Positions 34,385-43,854 of a stretch of 64,000 nucleotides of DNA are shown in pieces. A program made the position numbers and the translations under genes. The stretch's first letter is position 1; the number at the start of each line of letters is the position of its first letter. This stretch comes from Methylobacterium sp. E-065 (GTDB taxonomy: Bacteria; Pseudomonadota; Alphaproteobacteria; Rhizobiales; Beijerinckiaceae), in assembly GCF_022829605.1 (NCBI RefSeq), contig NZ_JAKSYD010000230.1:1-64000 (forward strand), in the 5' to 3' direction. Under the pieces are notes generated by a model, which had not been told where the DNA came from, did not search any database, and saw nothing but the letters and a program-made list of their open reading frames with translations.

Positions 34385-35692
34385 ATGCGTGCAATCATAT
34401 CCGTGGCCCTCCTGGCCATAGGCGTCGCCATCGGCGGTGCCGTCCCCCGCGTGTCCGAGACCGTGCGGGGCGCGCTGGCCGCCGCCGGCCTGTCCTCCAC
34501 CGCGGCCAAGACTCCGGCGACCAACGCGGCCGTGACCGGGGCGCAGGCCACCAAGGTCGACGGCGACCACAAACACGCCGAGGGCGAGGCGCACGGCCAC
34601 GACGAGGCAAGCGAGGGCAAGATCAAGATGACGGCCGAGCAGGCCGCCGAGCAGGACATCAAGCTGGCGCATGTCGAGGGCGGCATCCTCTCGCGCCATC
34701 TCCTGGTGCCCGGCACCATCACCCAGGACGCCGACCGGATCGCCCGGGTGCCTGCGCGGGTCGCCGGGACAGTGGCGGAGATGCGCAAGCGTCTCGGCGA
34801 GGACGTCGCCAAGGGCGAGATCGTCGCCGTCCTGGACAGCCGCGAGGTCGCGGATGCCAAGAGCGACTTCCTCACCGCGACGGTCAAGGCGGATCTGGAA
34901 AAGACCAACTTCGACCGGCAGCAGGCCCTCTGGGACAAGAGGATCTCGGCGGAATCGGCCTTCCTGAACGCGAAGGCCGCCTACTCCGAGGCGGGCCTGC
35001 GGGTCGATCTCTCCCGCCAGAAGCTATCGGCCCTCGGGCTGAACGCGACCGAGGTCGCCGCCGCGGCCAAGAAGGACGAAACCACTCCGAACTTGTCGTC
35101 GCTTCGCCGCTTCGAGCTCAGGTCCCCCCTCGCGGGGCGGATCGTGGAGCGCAAGGTCGACGTCGGAACGAAGGTCGGCAGCGAGGGGGACCCGGCCGAC
35201 GTCTATACCGTGGCCGACCTCTCCTCCCTCTGGATCGAGCTCCCCGTCCCCACCACCGAGCTGTCCAAGGTCCGCGAGGGCGCCAGGGTGACTATCGTCG
35301 GGGGCGAGGACGCTCCCCGCCCCGAGGGCAAGGTCGTCTTCGTCAGCCCGATCCTCAACCCGGAGACGCGCTCGGCCCGGGTCATCGTCGCCCTGCCGAA
35401 CAAGGACATGTCCTGGCGCCCGGGCACCTTCGTCACGACCGAGATCGAGATCGCCCAGGACAAGGTCGCGGTGCGGCTGCCGAAGTCCGCCATCCAGACC
35501 ATCGGCGGCGAGAAGGTGGTGTTCGTGCGGACCGAGGAGGGCTTCTCGAAGCGAGAGGTGACCCTCGGCAAGGCGGACGACGATGCCTACGAGGTCGTCG
35601 CCGGCCTGGAGCCCGGCGACGAGGTCGCGGTGGCCAACTCCTTCGTCCTGAAGGCCGAGCTCGGCAAGGCCGAAGCCGACCACGACCACTGA
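34385..35692 (+). CDS. czcB: CzcB-type periplasmic adaptor of a heavy-metal RND pump
   Basis: 435 residues. An N-terminal hydrophobic segment (ISVALLAIGVAIGGAVP) should anchor it to the inner membrane. A histidine-rich stretch follows (DGDHKHAEGEAHGHDEASEG, near 59-78), as in CzcB proteins that bind Zn, Co or Cd. The membrane-fusion protein core shows the lipoyl half-motifs (RVPARVAGTVAEMRKRLGED, then LRSPLAGRIVERKVDVGTKV), a long hairpin between them, and beta-barrel parts. It links the RND pump to an outer-membrane channel. The pump gene starts 11 bases after its stop. No CzcC-type outer-membrane gene is present here. Confidence 0.88.
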   Translation: MRAIISVALLAIGVAIGGAVPRVSETVRGALAAAGLSSTAAKTPATNAAVTGAQATKVDGDHKHAEGEAHGHDEASEGKIKMTAEQAAEQDIKLAHVEGGILSRHLLVPGTITQDADRIARVPARVAGTVAEMRKRLGEDVAKGEIVAVLDSREVADAKSDFLTATVKADLEKTNFDRQQALWDKRISAESAFLNAKAAYSEAGLRVDLSRQKLSALGLNATEVAAAAKKDETTPNLSSLRRFELRSPLAGRIVERKVDVGTKVGSEGDPADVYTVADLSSLWIELPVPTTELSKVREGARVTIVGGEDAPRPEGKVVFVSPILNPETRSARVIVALPNKDMSWRPGTFVTTEIEIAQDKVAVRLPKSAIQTIGGEKVVFVRTEEGFSKREVTLGKADDDAYEVVAGLEPGDEVAVANSFVLKAELGKAEADHDH

Positions 35693-35703
35693 GGGCGGCC
35701 GCC

Positions 35704-38700
35704 ATGATCTCGAAGATCCTCGACTTCTCCGTCCGCCAGCGTTGGCTCGTGGTGCTCCTGTCGCTGCTCGCGGCCGGGTTCGGCGTGTTCTCGCTGACGA
35801 AGCTTCCCATCGACGCGGTGCCGGACATCACCAACAACCAGGTGCAGATCAACACCACTGCGCCCTCGCTCTCGCCGAACGACATCGAGCGCATCATCAC
35901 GTATCAGGTCGAGACCGCGCTCGCAGGCATCAAGGGCCTGGAATACACCCGCTCGCTATCCCGGAACGGGTTCTCCCAGGTCACCGCCGTCTTCTCCGAG
36001 GCGACGAACATCTACTTCGCCCGCCAGCAGGTCGCCGAGCGTCTTCAGGAGGCCGAGGCGGCGATGCCGTCCGGGGTCGAGCCGCGCATGGGGCCGATCT
36101 CGACGGGCCTGGGCGAGATCTACATGTGGTCGGTGCACTACGCGAAACCTGCTGAGCGCAAGGTCTCGAAGCCCGGCAAACCCGGTTGGCAGCCGGACGG
36201 CAGCTACCTCACACCCGAGGGCCAGAGGCTCTCGACGGAGCTCGAACGCACGGCCTACCTGCGCACGGTCCAGGACTGGATCATCCGCCCACAGGTGAGG
36301 ACCGTCCCGGGCGTGGCCGGCGTCGACGGCATCGGCGGCTTCGAGAAGCAGTACCACGTCCAGCCCGATCCGATGAGGCTGACGGCCCTCGACCTGTCCT
36401 TCGCCGACATCGGGCGGGCGCTGGAGGCTAATAACGCCAACCAGGGTGCGCGCTACCTGGAAGACAACGGCGAGGGCTACGTCGTGCGCGCCGCCGGCCG
36501 CTTGGAGAGCATGGAGGACATTGGCTCCGTCGTCGTGACCACGCGCGGCGGCGTGCCGGTCCGCATCTCCGACGTCGCCGAGGTGCGGATCGGGCGCGAT
36601 CTGCGCACCGGGTCAGGCAGCGAGGACGGGCAGGAGGTCGTCATCGGCACCGCCCTGATGCTCATCGGCGAGAACAGCCGCACCGTCGCCGCCGCGGTCG
36701 ACGCGCGCATGACCGGCATCCGGCGCACGCTCCCGCCCGGCGTCGAGGTCCAGACGGTCCTCAACCGCACGGTCCTGGTCGAGGCCACCATCCGGACGGT
36801 CGCCAAGAACCTGGCCGAGGGCGCGGCCCTCGTCGTGGTCATCCTGTTCCTGCTGCTCGGCAACATCCGCGCGGCCATCGTCACGGCCCTCGTCATCCCG
36901 GTGGCGATGCTGATGACCATGACGGGCATGGTCCAGGGCCGCATCAGCGCCAACCTGATGAGCCTTGGGGCCCTCGATTTCGGCCTCATCGTCGACGGGG
37001 CAGTCATCATCACCGAGAACGCCCTTCGCCATCTCGCCGAACGCCAAGGGGAACTCGGGCGAAAGCTCGACCTGGAGGAGCGCCTCGCCACCGTGCGGGC
37101 CTCGGCCGAGGAGATGATCAAGCCCTCCCTCTACGGGCAGGCCATCATCATCCTCGTCTACGTGCCGCTCCTCACCTTCACCGGGGTCGAGGGCAAGATG
37201 TTCGAGCCGATGGCGCTCACCGTCATCATCGCCCTGGTCGCGGCCTTCGTCCTGTCGCTCACCTTCGTCCCGGCGATGATCTCCATCGTCATCACCGGCA
37301 AGGTCACCGAGACCGACAACCTCTTCGTCCGGGCGATCAAGGCCGCCTACCGCCCAGTCCTCGGGGCCGCCCTGCGCGTGCCCATGCTGTTCGTCGCGGT
37401 CGCCCTGGTGTTGCTTGTCGGGGCAGGCATCCTGTTCAGGGGTCTGGGGCAGGAGTTCATCCCGCAGCTCGACGAGAAGAGCATCGCGTTGAACGCCCAG
37501 CGCATCCCGTCGACGTCCCTGTCGCAATCGCAGGCGATGCAGCTGAAGGTCGAGCAGGCCATCGGCCGGTTCCCCCAGGTCGCCTACGTCTTCTCGAAGA
37601 CCGGGACCGCCGAGGTCGCCTCGGACCCGATGCCGCCGAGCTCGTCGGACACCTTCGTCATCCTGAAGCCGCAAGCCGAATGGCCGGACCCGGACCTGTC
37701 CAAGGCCGAGTTGCAGGAGAGCATCGAGAAGGCCCTCGGGGCGCTCGCGGGCAACGTCTACGAGTTCTCCCAGCCCATCCAGCTTCGCTTCAACGAGCTG
37801 TTGGCCGGCACACGCGGCGACCTCGCCGTGAAGGTCTTCGGCGATGACCTAGGCGCGATGACCGCGGCCGCGAACCAGATCGCCGGCATCCTGCGCGGGG
37901 TCGAGGGCGCGGACGACGTGAAGGTCGAGCAGACGGCTGGGCTGCCGTTCCTGGAGATCGGGATCAACAAGGCCGAGGCGGCCCGCCTGGGCCTGAGCAC
38001 GTCCGCGATCCAGGACGTCATCGGGGCGGCCATCGGGGGCCGCGAGGCGGGCGTCGTCTTCGAGGGCGACCGGCGCTTCCCCATCGTCGTGCGCCTCAAC
38101 GACAAGGTGCGCGAGGACCGCGAGGCCCTGGAGAACATCCCGGTGCCGTTACCTCCCGGACCGAACGGGCGCGCCGCGTCCGTGCTCCTGAAGCAGGTCG
38201 CGAGCTTCTCGGTGACGGAGGGCCCGAACCAGATCTCGCGCGAGAACGGCCGGCGCCGGGTCGTGGTCACCGCCAACGTGCGGGGCCGCGACATCGGCTC
38301 GCTCGTGGCCGAGGCGCAGGACAAGGTAACCTCGGGGGTGTCGCTCCCGGCCGGCTACTACGTGACCTGGGGCGGACAGTTCGAGAACCTGGCTTCCGCC
38401 CGCCAGCGCCTGATGGTGGTCGTCCCGGTGTGCTTCTTCCTGATCTTCCTGCTGCTGTTCTCGGCCCTGAACTCGGCCCGGGACGCGCTCCTGGTGTTCA
38501 GCGCGGTTCCTTTGGCGCTGACCGGGGGCATCGCCGCCCTATGGCTGCGGGGCATGCCGTTCTCGGTGCCCGCGGCCGTCGGCTTCATCGCCCTGTCCGG
38601 GGTGGCGGTGCTCAACGGCTTGGTGATGCTGACCTATATCAAGCAGCTCATCGCCGAGGGACGGCCAAGGCGCGAGGCCATCATGGAGGGCGCCATGACC

Positions 38701-38949
38701 CGGCTCCGTCCAGTGGCGATGACCGCGCTGGTGGCATCCCTCGGGTTCGTACCGATGGCGCTGGCGACCGAGACCGGGGCAGAGATCCAGCGCCCCCTGG
38801 CGACGGTAGTCATCGGCGGCCTCATCTCGGCGACCCTTCTGACCCTCGTGGTCCTGCCGGCCCTCTATGCCAGGTTCGCCGGTGCGGTCGCCCCCGAGAG
38901 GAAGGATCGGCCCAAGCCGGTCCAACCGCATCTCCGCGCCGCCGAGTAG
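35704..38949 (+). CDS. czcA: CzcA/CusA-type heavy-metal RND efflux pump
   Basis: 1081 residues from ATG 35704, right length for HME-RND pumps. It starts MISKILDFSVRQRWLVVLLS with the first membrane span. The proton-relay motif ALDFGLIVDGAVIITEN near 425 carries the DFG...D...E set of CzcA rather than that of drug pumps. Twelve membrane spans and two large periplasmic loops are apparent. A loop insertion near 150-190 (PAERKVSKPGKPGWQPDGSY) matches the long-loop subgroup. It exports divalent cations such as Zn, Cd, Co, or possibly Cu, from periplasm or cytoplasm. Co-transcribed with the adaptor; a TolC-like partner must be encoded elsewhere. Confidence 0.9.
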   Translation: MISKILDFSVRQRWLVVLLSLLAAGFGVFSLTKLPIDAVPDITNNQVQINTTAPSLSPNDIERIITYQVETALAGIKGLEYTRSLSRNGFSQVTAVFSEATNIYFARQQVAERLQEAEAAMPSGVEPRMGPISTGLGEIYMWSVHYAKPAERKVSKPGKPGWQPDGSYLTPEGQRLSTELERTAYLRTVQDWIIRPQVRTVPGVAGVDGIGGFEKQYHVQPDPMRLTALDLSFADIGRALEANNANQGARYLEDNGEGYVVRAAGRLESMEDIGSVVVTTRGGVPVRISDVAEVRIGRDLRTGSGSEDGQEVVIGTALMLIGENSRTVAAAVDARMTGIRRTLPPGVEVQTVLNRTVLVEATIRTVAKNLAEGAALVVVILFLLLGNIRAAIVTALVIPVAMLMTMTGMVQGRISANLMSLGALDFGLIVDGAVIITENALRHLAERQGELGRKLDLEERLATVRASAEEMIKPSLYGQAIIILVYVPLLTFTGVEGKMFEPMALTVIIALVAAFVLSLTFVPAMISIVITGKVTETDNLFVRAIKAAYRPVLGAALRVPMLFVAVALVLLVGAGILFRGLGQEFIPQLDEKSIALNAQRIPSTSLSQSQAMQLKVEQAIGRFPQVAYVFSKTGTAEVASDPMPPSSSDTFVILKPQAEWPDPDLSKAELQESIEKALGALAGNVYEFSQPIQLRFNELLAGTRGDLAVKVFGDDLGAMTAAANQIAGILRGVEGADDVKVEQTAGLPFLEIGINKAEAARLGLSTSAIQDVIGAAIGGREAGVVFEGDRRFPIVVRLNDKVREDREALENIPVPLPPGPNGRAASVLLKQVASFSVTEGPNQISRENGRRRVVVTANVRGRDIGSLVAEAQDKVTSGVSLPAGYYVTWGGQFENLASARQRLMVVVPVCFFLIFLLLFSALNSARDALLVFSAVPLALTGGIAALWLRGMPFSVPAAVGFIALSGVAVLNGLVMLTYIKQLIAEGRPRREAIMEGAMTRLRPVAMTALVASLGFVPMALATETGAEIQRPLATVVIGGLISATLLTLVVLPALYARFAGAVAPERKDRPKPVQPHLRAAE

Positions 38950-38959
38950 GAGGGTCGGC

Positions 38960-39244
38960 ATGAGCAAGAAGGTCGCCCGAACCATCGCCGACTGGGGCGG
39001 CGGCGGCCCACGTCGCCGACGCCGCGTCAGGCCCCACGTCCGTCGCGCGGCCGGCCGGGCGTTCGCCCTGGCCCTCATCGCCATCCCGGCCTGCGTCTAC
39101 GTTCTGTACTGCCTCTGCAACATCGGCGGGAGGACGCACTTCCACCTGATGCCGACGGGGCCGATCCATCCTCAGGACGGATCCCCGTGGGGAGACAAAG
39201 CCTCGATGATGCGGCAGTCGGCGACGGACCCGCAGCCGCACTGA
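38960..39244 (+). CDS. Small hypothetical single-span membrane protein
   Basis: 94 residues from ATG 38960, 10 bases after the pump gene, with GGAGGG upstream. The N-terminal third is very basic (GGPRRRRRVRPHVRRAAGR), followed by one hydrophobic span (AFALALIAIPACVYVLYCLC). The last third carries His residues (GRTHFHLMPTGPIHPQ). It may be an accessory of the pump. Its end overlaps the facing MerR-type gene by 73 bases. Confidence 0.55.
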   Translation: MSKKVARTIADWGGGGPRRRRRVRPHVRRAAGRAFALALIAIPACVYVLYCLCNIGGRTHFHLMPTGPIHPQDGSPWGDKASMMRQSATDPQPH

Positions 39245-39591
39245 CCGATGACGTCACGCAGCTCATGCGCCAACCGGGTCAGGTCGGCCAGCTTGCGCTC
39301 GACCTGCGCCAGGTGGGCGCGGGCGATGGTGTCGACCTCGGCGCAGGACCGGTCGCGGTCGTCGGCCATGGCGAGAAGCTCCCGGATCTGGTCGACCGTG
39401 AAGCCGAGGTCCCGTCCCCGCCGGATGAAGCTCAGGCGGCGCAGGTGCTCCGGACCGTAGAGACGGTAGTTGCCCGCCGACCTTTCCGGCGCCGGCAGGA
39501 GCTTCATCTTCTCGTACCACCGGACCGTCTCGACGCGGGTGTTCGTCGCCGCGGCCAGGTCGCCGATGGTCATGGGGGGTGCCTGCGCCAT
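39172..39591 (-). CDS. MerR-family metal-responsive regulator (PbrR/CadR/ZntR type)
   Basis: 139 residues from ATG 39591; ATG 39573 is a shorter option. The winged helix (MTIGDLAAATNTRVETVRWY) and the dimer helix follow MerR rules. Metal-ligand cysteines are in RSCAEV near 82 and in the loop QCGCGSVADC near 115-124, the pattern of Zn, Cd or Pb sensors. MerR proteins sit on the promoter of the divergent gene and twist it when metal binds. The 82-base gap to the P-type ATPase gene contains an ideal MerR operator. Confidence 0.88.
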   Translation of the reverse strand: MAQAPPMTIGDLAAATNTRVETVRWYEKMKLLPAPERSAGNYRLYGPEHLRRLSFIRRGRDLGFTVDQIRELLAMADDRDRSCAEVDTIARAHLAQVERKLADLTRLAHELRDVIGQCGCGSVADCRIIEALSPHGDPS

Positions 39592-39595
39592 GGCC

Positions 39596-39626
39596 TTGAC
39601 CCTGTAGTTGCTACAGGGTGCATGTA
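39596..39626 (+). promoter_or_regulatory. MerR-type operator-promoter of the P-type ATPase gene
   Basis: -35 TTGACC (39596-39601) and -10 CATGTA (39621-39626) are 19 bases apart, the overlong spacing that MerR regulators correct. Within the spacer lies a perfect dyad, ACCCTGTAG (39599-39607) TTG CTACAGGGT (39611-39619). The ATPase ATG follows 46 bases later. Confidence 0.85.
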
Positions 39627-39672
39627 GGGCCTCAGACCCTTCGGCGCGAGGCCCGGGTCGACGGAGCTTGCC

Positions 39673-41856
39673 ATGTCAGGGCCAGGAACATCGGGAGCGG
39701 TCCCCGCGGGCGCCGCGCTGCGCTACCGCGTGAAGGGCATGGATTGCCCGAGCTGCGCGACCAAGATCGAAACGGCGGTAACCCGCCTGCCCGGCGTCCG
39801 CGACGTGCGCGTGAACTACACGGCCCAGGTCCTCGACCTCGTGCTCGACGAGGGCTCGACGCCCAGGGCGGACCTGGAGAACCGGATCACGGGGCTCGGC
39901 TATGGCGTCGGGTCCCTGCCGACCGCGGCCGACCTCGCCCGCTCGCAGACGACGGGCATCGCGGCCCCGGCCATCGTCGAGGAGGAGGCGGAGACCCCCG
40001 CCTGGCGCAGCCGCAAGGGGCTTTTGGCGCTGGGCATCGCCGTCCTGTTCGCAAGCGGATTTCTCCTGCAGACGGTTCGGCCCGGGCTGGCCGGGGAATA
40101 CGCCTACTGGCCCGGCGCGCTCCTGGGTCTCGCCTTCTACGGACGCCGCGCCATCGCCGCCGCCCGCAACGGCTCGCCCTTCTCCATCGAGATGCTGATG
40201 TCGGTCGCCACCATCGGGGCGCTCGCCATCCATGCCGCCGAGGAAGCGGCGGTGGTGGTCCTCCTCTTCACCGTTGGCGAGATGCTCGAAGGCTTTGCGG
40301 CCGGCCGGTCCCGGGCCGGCATCAAGGCCCTCGTGGGCCTGGTGCCGAAGACGGCGCGCCTGGTCGAGGGGGACGGCGCCGTGCGTGAGGTGGCGGCCGC
40401 CTCCCTGGTGATCGGCCAAACCGTGCTGGTGCGCCCGGGTGACCGCGTCCCTGCGGACGGCGAGGTCACGGACGGCACGTCGAGCCTCGACGAGTCCCCG
40501 ATCACGGGGGAATCGGTGCCCCGGCCAAAGGAGGTCGGGGACGCCGTCTATGCCGGCAGCGTCAATGCGGACGGGGCCCTGCAGGTCAGGGTCACCCGGA
40601 TGCCGTCGGACAACACCGTCGCCCGCATCCTGCACATGGTGGAGGAGGCGCAGGCGTCGAAGTCGCCGACCGCCCGGTTCATCGACCGCTTCAGCGCCGT
40701 CTACACCCCGGTCGCCTTCGCGGTCGCCGCGCTGGCGGCGCTTGGCCCGCCGCTGCTGCTCGGCGCCGACTGGGGCACCTGGATCTATCGCGGACTGGCG
40801 TTGCTCCTCATCGCCTGCCCCTGCGCCCTCGTGCTCTCGACCCCGGCCGCCATCGCCTCGGGTCTTGCCGCCGGAGCGCGGCGGGGACTGCTGGTGAAGG
40901 GCGGCGCCGCCCTGGAGACCATCGGACGGGTGCGTACCGTCGCGTTCGACAAGACGGGGACGCTCACGGCAGGGCGTCCAAGGGTCACCGACGTCCTCCC
41001 ATTTGCCCCGGACATGACGGATCGCACCCTGCTCGGGCTCGCGGCGACGGTGGAGGCCGGATCGAGCCACCCCATCGCTCGTGCGATCCTCGAACGTACG
41101 GAGGCCGACGCCATCCCCCTGCGCCCCGTACGCGATGCCCGTGCGGTTCCCGGCAAGGCCGTCCAGGCCACGGTCGCCGGTCGCACGGTCGCGGTGGCAT
41201 CCCCGCGCCACGCCGCGACGCTGGCCAGCCTCTCGCCGGAAGCGGAAGCGACGGTGCAGGCCCTTGAGGAAGCCGGCAAGACCGCCGTCGTCGTGGTTCG
41301 GGACGGAGAGGCGCTCGGCGCCGTGGCGGTCCGGGACGAGCCCAGACAGGATGCGGCCGCCGGCGTCGCGGCCCTGCGCCGGCTCGGGGTCGAATGCGTG
41401 ATGCTGACCGGCGACAACCGGCGCACCGGCGAGGCCATCGCCAAGGGCCTGGGACTATCGGTCCGGGCCGACCTGCTGCCGGCCGACAAGCTCGCCGAGA
41501 TCGGCGCGTTGAAGGAGGTCGGCCCGGTCGCTATGGTCGGCGACGGCATCAACGACGCCCCCGCGCTCGCCTCCGCCAGCGTCGGCATTGCCATGGGCGG
41601 CGGCACAGACGCGGCACTGGAGACGGCTGACGCGGCCATCCTCAACGACCGGGTCTCGGACGTGGCCGCCCTCGTGGCGCTGTCCCGGGCGACGCTCGGC
41701 AACATCCACCAGAACGTGGCCATCTCGCTGGGGCTTAAGGCCGTGTTCCTGGTGACGACGCTCGCAGGCATCACTGGGCTATGGCCGGCCATCCTGGCGG
41801 ATACCGGGGCGACCGTCCTAGTGACGGCCAACGCCCTTCGCCTGCTCCGGGCTTGA
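39673..41856 (+). CDS. zntA: P1B-type Zn/Cd/Pb-exporting ATPase
   Basis: 727 residues. One N-terminal heavy-metal-associated domain has GMDCPSC near 22-28. The transport motif CPC is in IACPCALVLS near 380, the phosphorylated aspartate in DKTGT near 425, then MLTGDN near 577 and GDGINDAPAL near 622. The last membrane span contains ADTGATVLVTANALRLL, whose aspartate is typical of Zn/Cd/Pb exporters and not of Cu exporters. It pumps these ions from cytoplasm to periplasm using ATP. With the MerR gene before it and lspA and a PAP2 gene after it, the set mirrors pbrR-pbrA-pbrC-pbrB, so the product may serve as PbrA. Confidence 0.92.
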   Translation: MSGPGTSGAVPAGAALRYRVKGMDCPSCATKIETAVTRLPGVRDVRVNYTAQVLDLVLDEGSTPRADLENRITGLGYGVGSLPTAADLARSQTTGIAAPAIVEEEAETPAWRSRKGLLALGIAVLFASGFLLQTVRPGLAGEYAYWPGALLGLAFYGRRAIAAARNGSPFSIEMLMSVATIGALAIHAAEEAAVVVLLFTVGEMLEGFAAGRSRAGIKALVGLVPKTARLVEGDGAVREVAAASLVIGQTVLVRPGDRVPADGEVTDGTSSLDESPITGESVPRPKEVGDAVYAGSVNADGALQVRVTRMPSDNTVARILHMVEEAQASKSPTARFIDRFSAVYTPVAFAVAALAALGPPLLLGADWGTWIYRGLALLLIACPCALVLSTPAAIASGLAAGARRGLLVKGGAALETIGRVRTVAFDKTGTLTAGRPRVTDVLPFAPDMTDRTLLGLAATVEAGSSHPIARAILERTEADAIPLRPVRDARAVPGKAVQATVAGRTVAVASPRHAATLASLSPEAEATVQALEEAGKTAVVVVRDGEALGAVAVRDEPRQDAAAGVAALRRLGVECVMLTGDNRRTGEAIAKGLGLSVRADLLPADKLAEIGALKEVGPVAMVGDGINDAPALASASVGIAMGGGTDAALETADAAILNDRVSDVAALVALSRATLGNIHQNVAISLGLKAVFLVTTLAGITGLWPAILADTGATVLVTANALRLLRA

Positions 41857-41860
41857 GCCG

Positions 41861-42388
41861 ATGCGTCTCATACGGGAAAGGGCCGAGGTCGGCGCCCTCG
41901 TCGTAATCGCTGTGACCGCGGCGGGCACCGACCTGTGGACCAAGGCGCTGGCGGTCGACAGGCTTTCCGACGGAACCGTGCACGCGGTACTGCCGATGCT
42001 CGACCTCAGGCTCGCGTTCAATCATGGCATCAGCTTCAGCCTGCTTCCGGCGCATGACGCGACGTCCCTGGTCGTCCTTCTTGCGCTTCAGGGAATGCTG
42101 ACGGCCCTCGTTGCCGGGTTGGCATTCCGCGCGACCGGAGCGTCGGAAGGAGTTGGTTTCGCCATCATGACCGGCGGTGCCCTGGGAAACCTCATCGACC
42201 GATGTGCGGACGGCCGCGTCACGGACTTCCTCGACCTGCACCCGGCGGAGGTGCATTGGTTCACCTTCAACATGGCCGATATCTGGATCAGCCTCGGGGC
42301 CGCCTTGATAGCTTGGGAGGCAGTCGGCAAGCCGGGCCGGCCGAGACCACCAGCGCCGCTTGATCCGGCCGCCCTACGGGCCCCCTAA
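41861..42388 (+). CDS. lspA: Lipoprotein signal peptidase II (LspA/PbrC-like)
   Basis: 175 residues, four membrane spans. Conserved parts are GTDLWTKALAV, NHGISFSLL, and the two catalytic aspartates in GNLIDRCADGRVTDFLDL and FNMADIWISLG. It removes signal peptides from prolipoproteins. The gene starts four bases after the P-type ATPase gene, so it belongs to the metal operon. A second lspA tied to a Pb/Zn ATPase is the arrangement of pbrC, and the housekeeping lspA should lie elsewhere. Confidence 0.88.
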   Translation: MRLIRERAEVGALVVIAVTAAGTDLWTKALAVDRLSDGTVHAVLPMLDLRLAFNHGISFSLLPAHDATSLVVLLALQGMLTALVAGLAFRATGASEGVGFAIMTGGALGNLIDRCADGRVTDFLDLHPAEVHWFTFNMADIWISLGAALIAWEAVGKPGRPRPPAPLDPAALRAP

Positions 42389-42535
42389 CGGCATCATTTC
42401 GGTCGTGCCCGTAATGGTCGGACGGCCTGGCCGCAGGCATCGACGATGCGGTCCTGCTAATCGAACGAATACTGGGATGCGTCCGTTCCTTCAGTCAGGC
42501 GGAGGATGCGTTTAGGAAGAACGACGCATGGGGTC

Positions 42536-43282
42536 CTATGCCTCGATGCCGGCCTCGCCCGCGACATGGTCGGGCTTCTCGACCTTACCGCGTCGCTGGA
42601 GCTGGAGGGCCACGACCCAGCACAGGACCGCCCAGGCCGACCCCACGCACCAGCCCGCCAGCACGTCGGTCGCGTAGTGCACCCCGACATAGACCCGGCT
42701 CATCCCGACCACCACCGTGAGGAAGACGGCCAGCCCCATGAAGTATGCCTTGAGGCGAGCGCCCGCCGCCACGCGCGTCATGAGGGCACCGAGCGTCAGG
42801 TAGGTGACGGCGGAAAGCATGGCGTGGCTGCTGGGGAAGCTGGCGGTAAACACCTGGATGCCGCCGGGGATCTCGGGTCGCGGACGGTTGAAGAGGAGCT
42901 TGAGGCCAAAGCTGATGACCGTCCCGCCCAGGATTGAGCCTACCACCAGGACCGCTGCCCCCTGCTTGCGGATCAGGAGCAGGTAGCCTGCCACAGCCGC
43001 GATGAGAAAGCAAAGAACCACCATGCTGCCCAGGGAGGTCACGTCCCGGGCCATCTCGTGCAGCCAATCCGGTCCAATCGGACCAGCCGCGCCGGGTGGA
43101 CGGAAGAAGTGGGCGACGCGGGTGTCGAACCCCATCGTGCCGCCCTCCATGACCTTGTCGGCCAGGAGACCAAACCCGAGGATGAGGGCGGCGACGCAAA
43201 ACAGCGTCACGGGCAGACCAATCTCCCGTTTGCCGAGGCGCGCCATGATACCGGCACGGGCGGACGGAGAGGATTGGTTCAT
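42536..43282 (-). CDS. PAP2-family membrane phosphatase (possible PbrB-like C55-PP phosphatase)
   Basis: 248 residues with six membrane spans. All three PAP2 motifs are present: KLLFNRPRP, FPSSHAM and SRVYVGVHYATD. The family hydrolyses lipid or undecaprenyl pyrophosphates on the periplasmic side. Convergent placement after ATPase and lspA genes recalls PbrB, which frees phosphate to trap exported lead; this role is inferred. The protein is a clear paralogue of the one at 52217-53020 (shared GFGLLAD, EGGT, RDVT, LAGWCVG blocks). An alternative is phospholipid turnover. Confidence 0.82.
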   Translation of the reverse strand: MNQSSPSARAGIMARLGKREIGLPVTLFCVAALILGFGLLADKVMEGGTMGFDTRVAHFFRPPGAAGPIGPDWLHEMARDVTSLGSMVVLCFLIAAVAGYLLLIRKQGAAVLVVGSILGGTVISFGLKLLFNRPRPEIPGGIQVFTASFPSSHAMLSAVTYLTLGALMTRVAAGARLKAYFMGLAVFLTVVVGMSRVYVGVHYATDVLAGWCVGSAWAVLCWVVALQLQRRGKVEKPDHVAGEAGIEA

Positions 43283-43854
43283 GCGCCCGAACTCCTGGAT
43301 CGGTCCCTTGACGGTTGCTGGCTCGGGACACTCACCGCCTCATGCGGCAGAGCCGAAGAACCCGTTCGGATCCTCGCCCGTTCCCCCGCGGTGAGCGGCG
43401 AGCCAAGGAGAACCCGCACCTTTGTTGCCCGCAATGGTCGCATCCACGCCGAGATCCCTGCGGAGGAGGACCTGAAACGTCGGATATCGACCCCGAGGCC
43501 TAGTGGTCGAAACCTGACGCTTGATACCGTCCGCTTCCGACCCTTCTCGGACCCTCAGAGTGTCCGCTTCCGGGCAGCCTGATAGACCAGATGCTTATGA
43601 CCGGGATGGGTGGAGAGCAGTCTGGCCGCTTTCGGCGGCGTGCTGTGCTAAGACAGACATAGGTGGCCCTGCCGACCGTGGAAGCACCGCGGTGCTACCG
43701 CGCGAACGGACTACGAGCCGAAGTCTGCCGGTCATCCAGGATGGCCAAGAGATGCGTAGGGCGAAGGAAACAGCCTGATCTGACGCGTGGCGAGCACGAC
43801 CGCCGCTGGCAATGGATCGAAAACAATCTCGACCGCACTCGGACCTCCCCGGGA
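43283..43854. other. Intergenic region, no gene recognised
   Basis: Open frames are short and lack ribosome sites. Two direct copies of GTCCGCTTCCG begin at 43529 and 43562, and a perfect palindrome AGCACCGCGGTGCT lies at 43683-43696. Composition and loose repeats suggest eroded mobile DNA. It separates the metal block from the kup gene. Confidence 0.5.

Noticed and set aside
34351..35703. An upstream extension of the czcA frame to give a 1532-residue protein
   Set aside because: The extension overlaps the whole adaptor gene in another frame and is low-complexity; the family start is at 35704.
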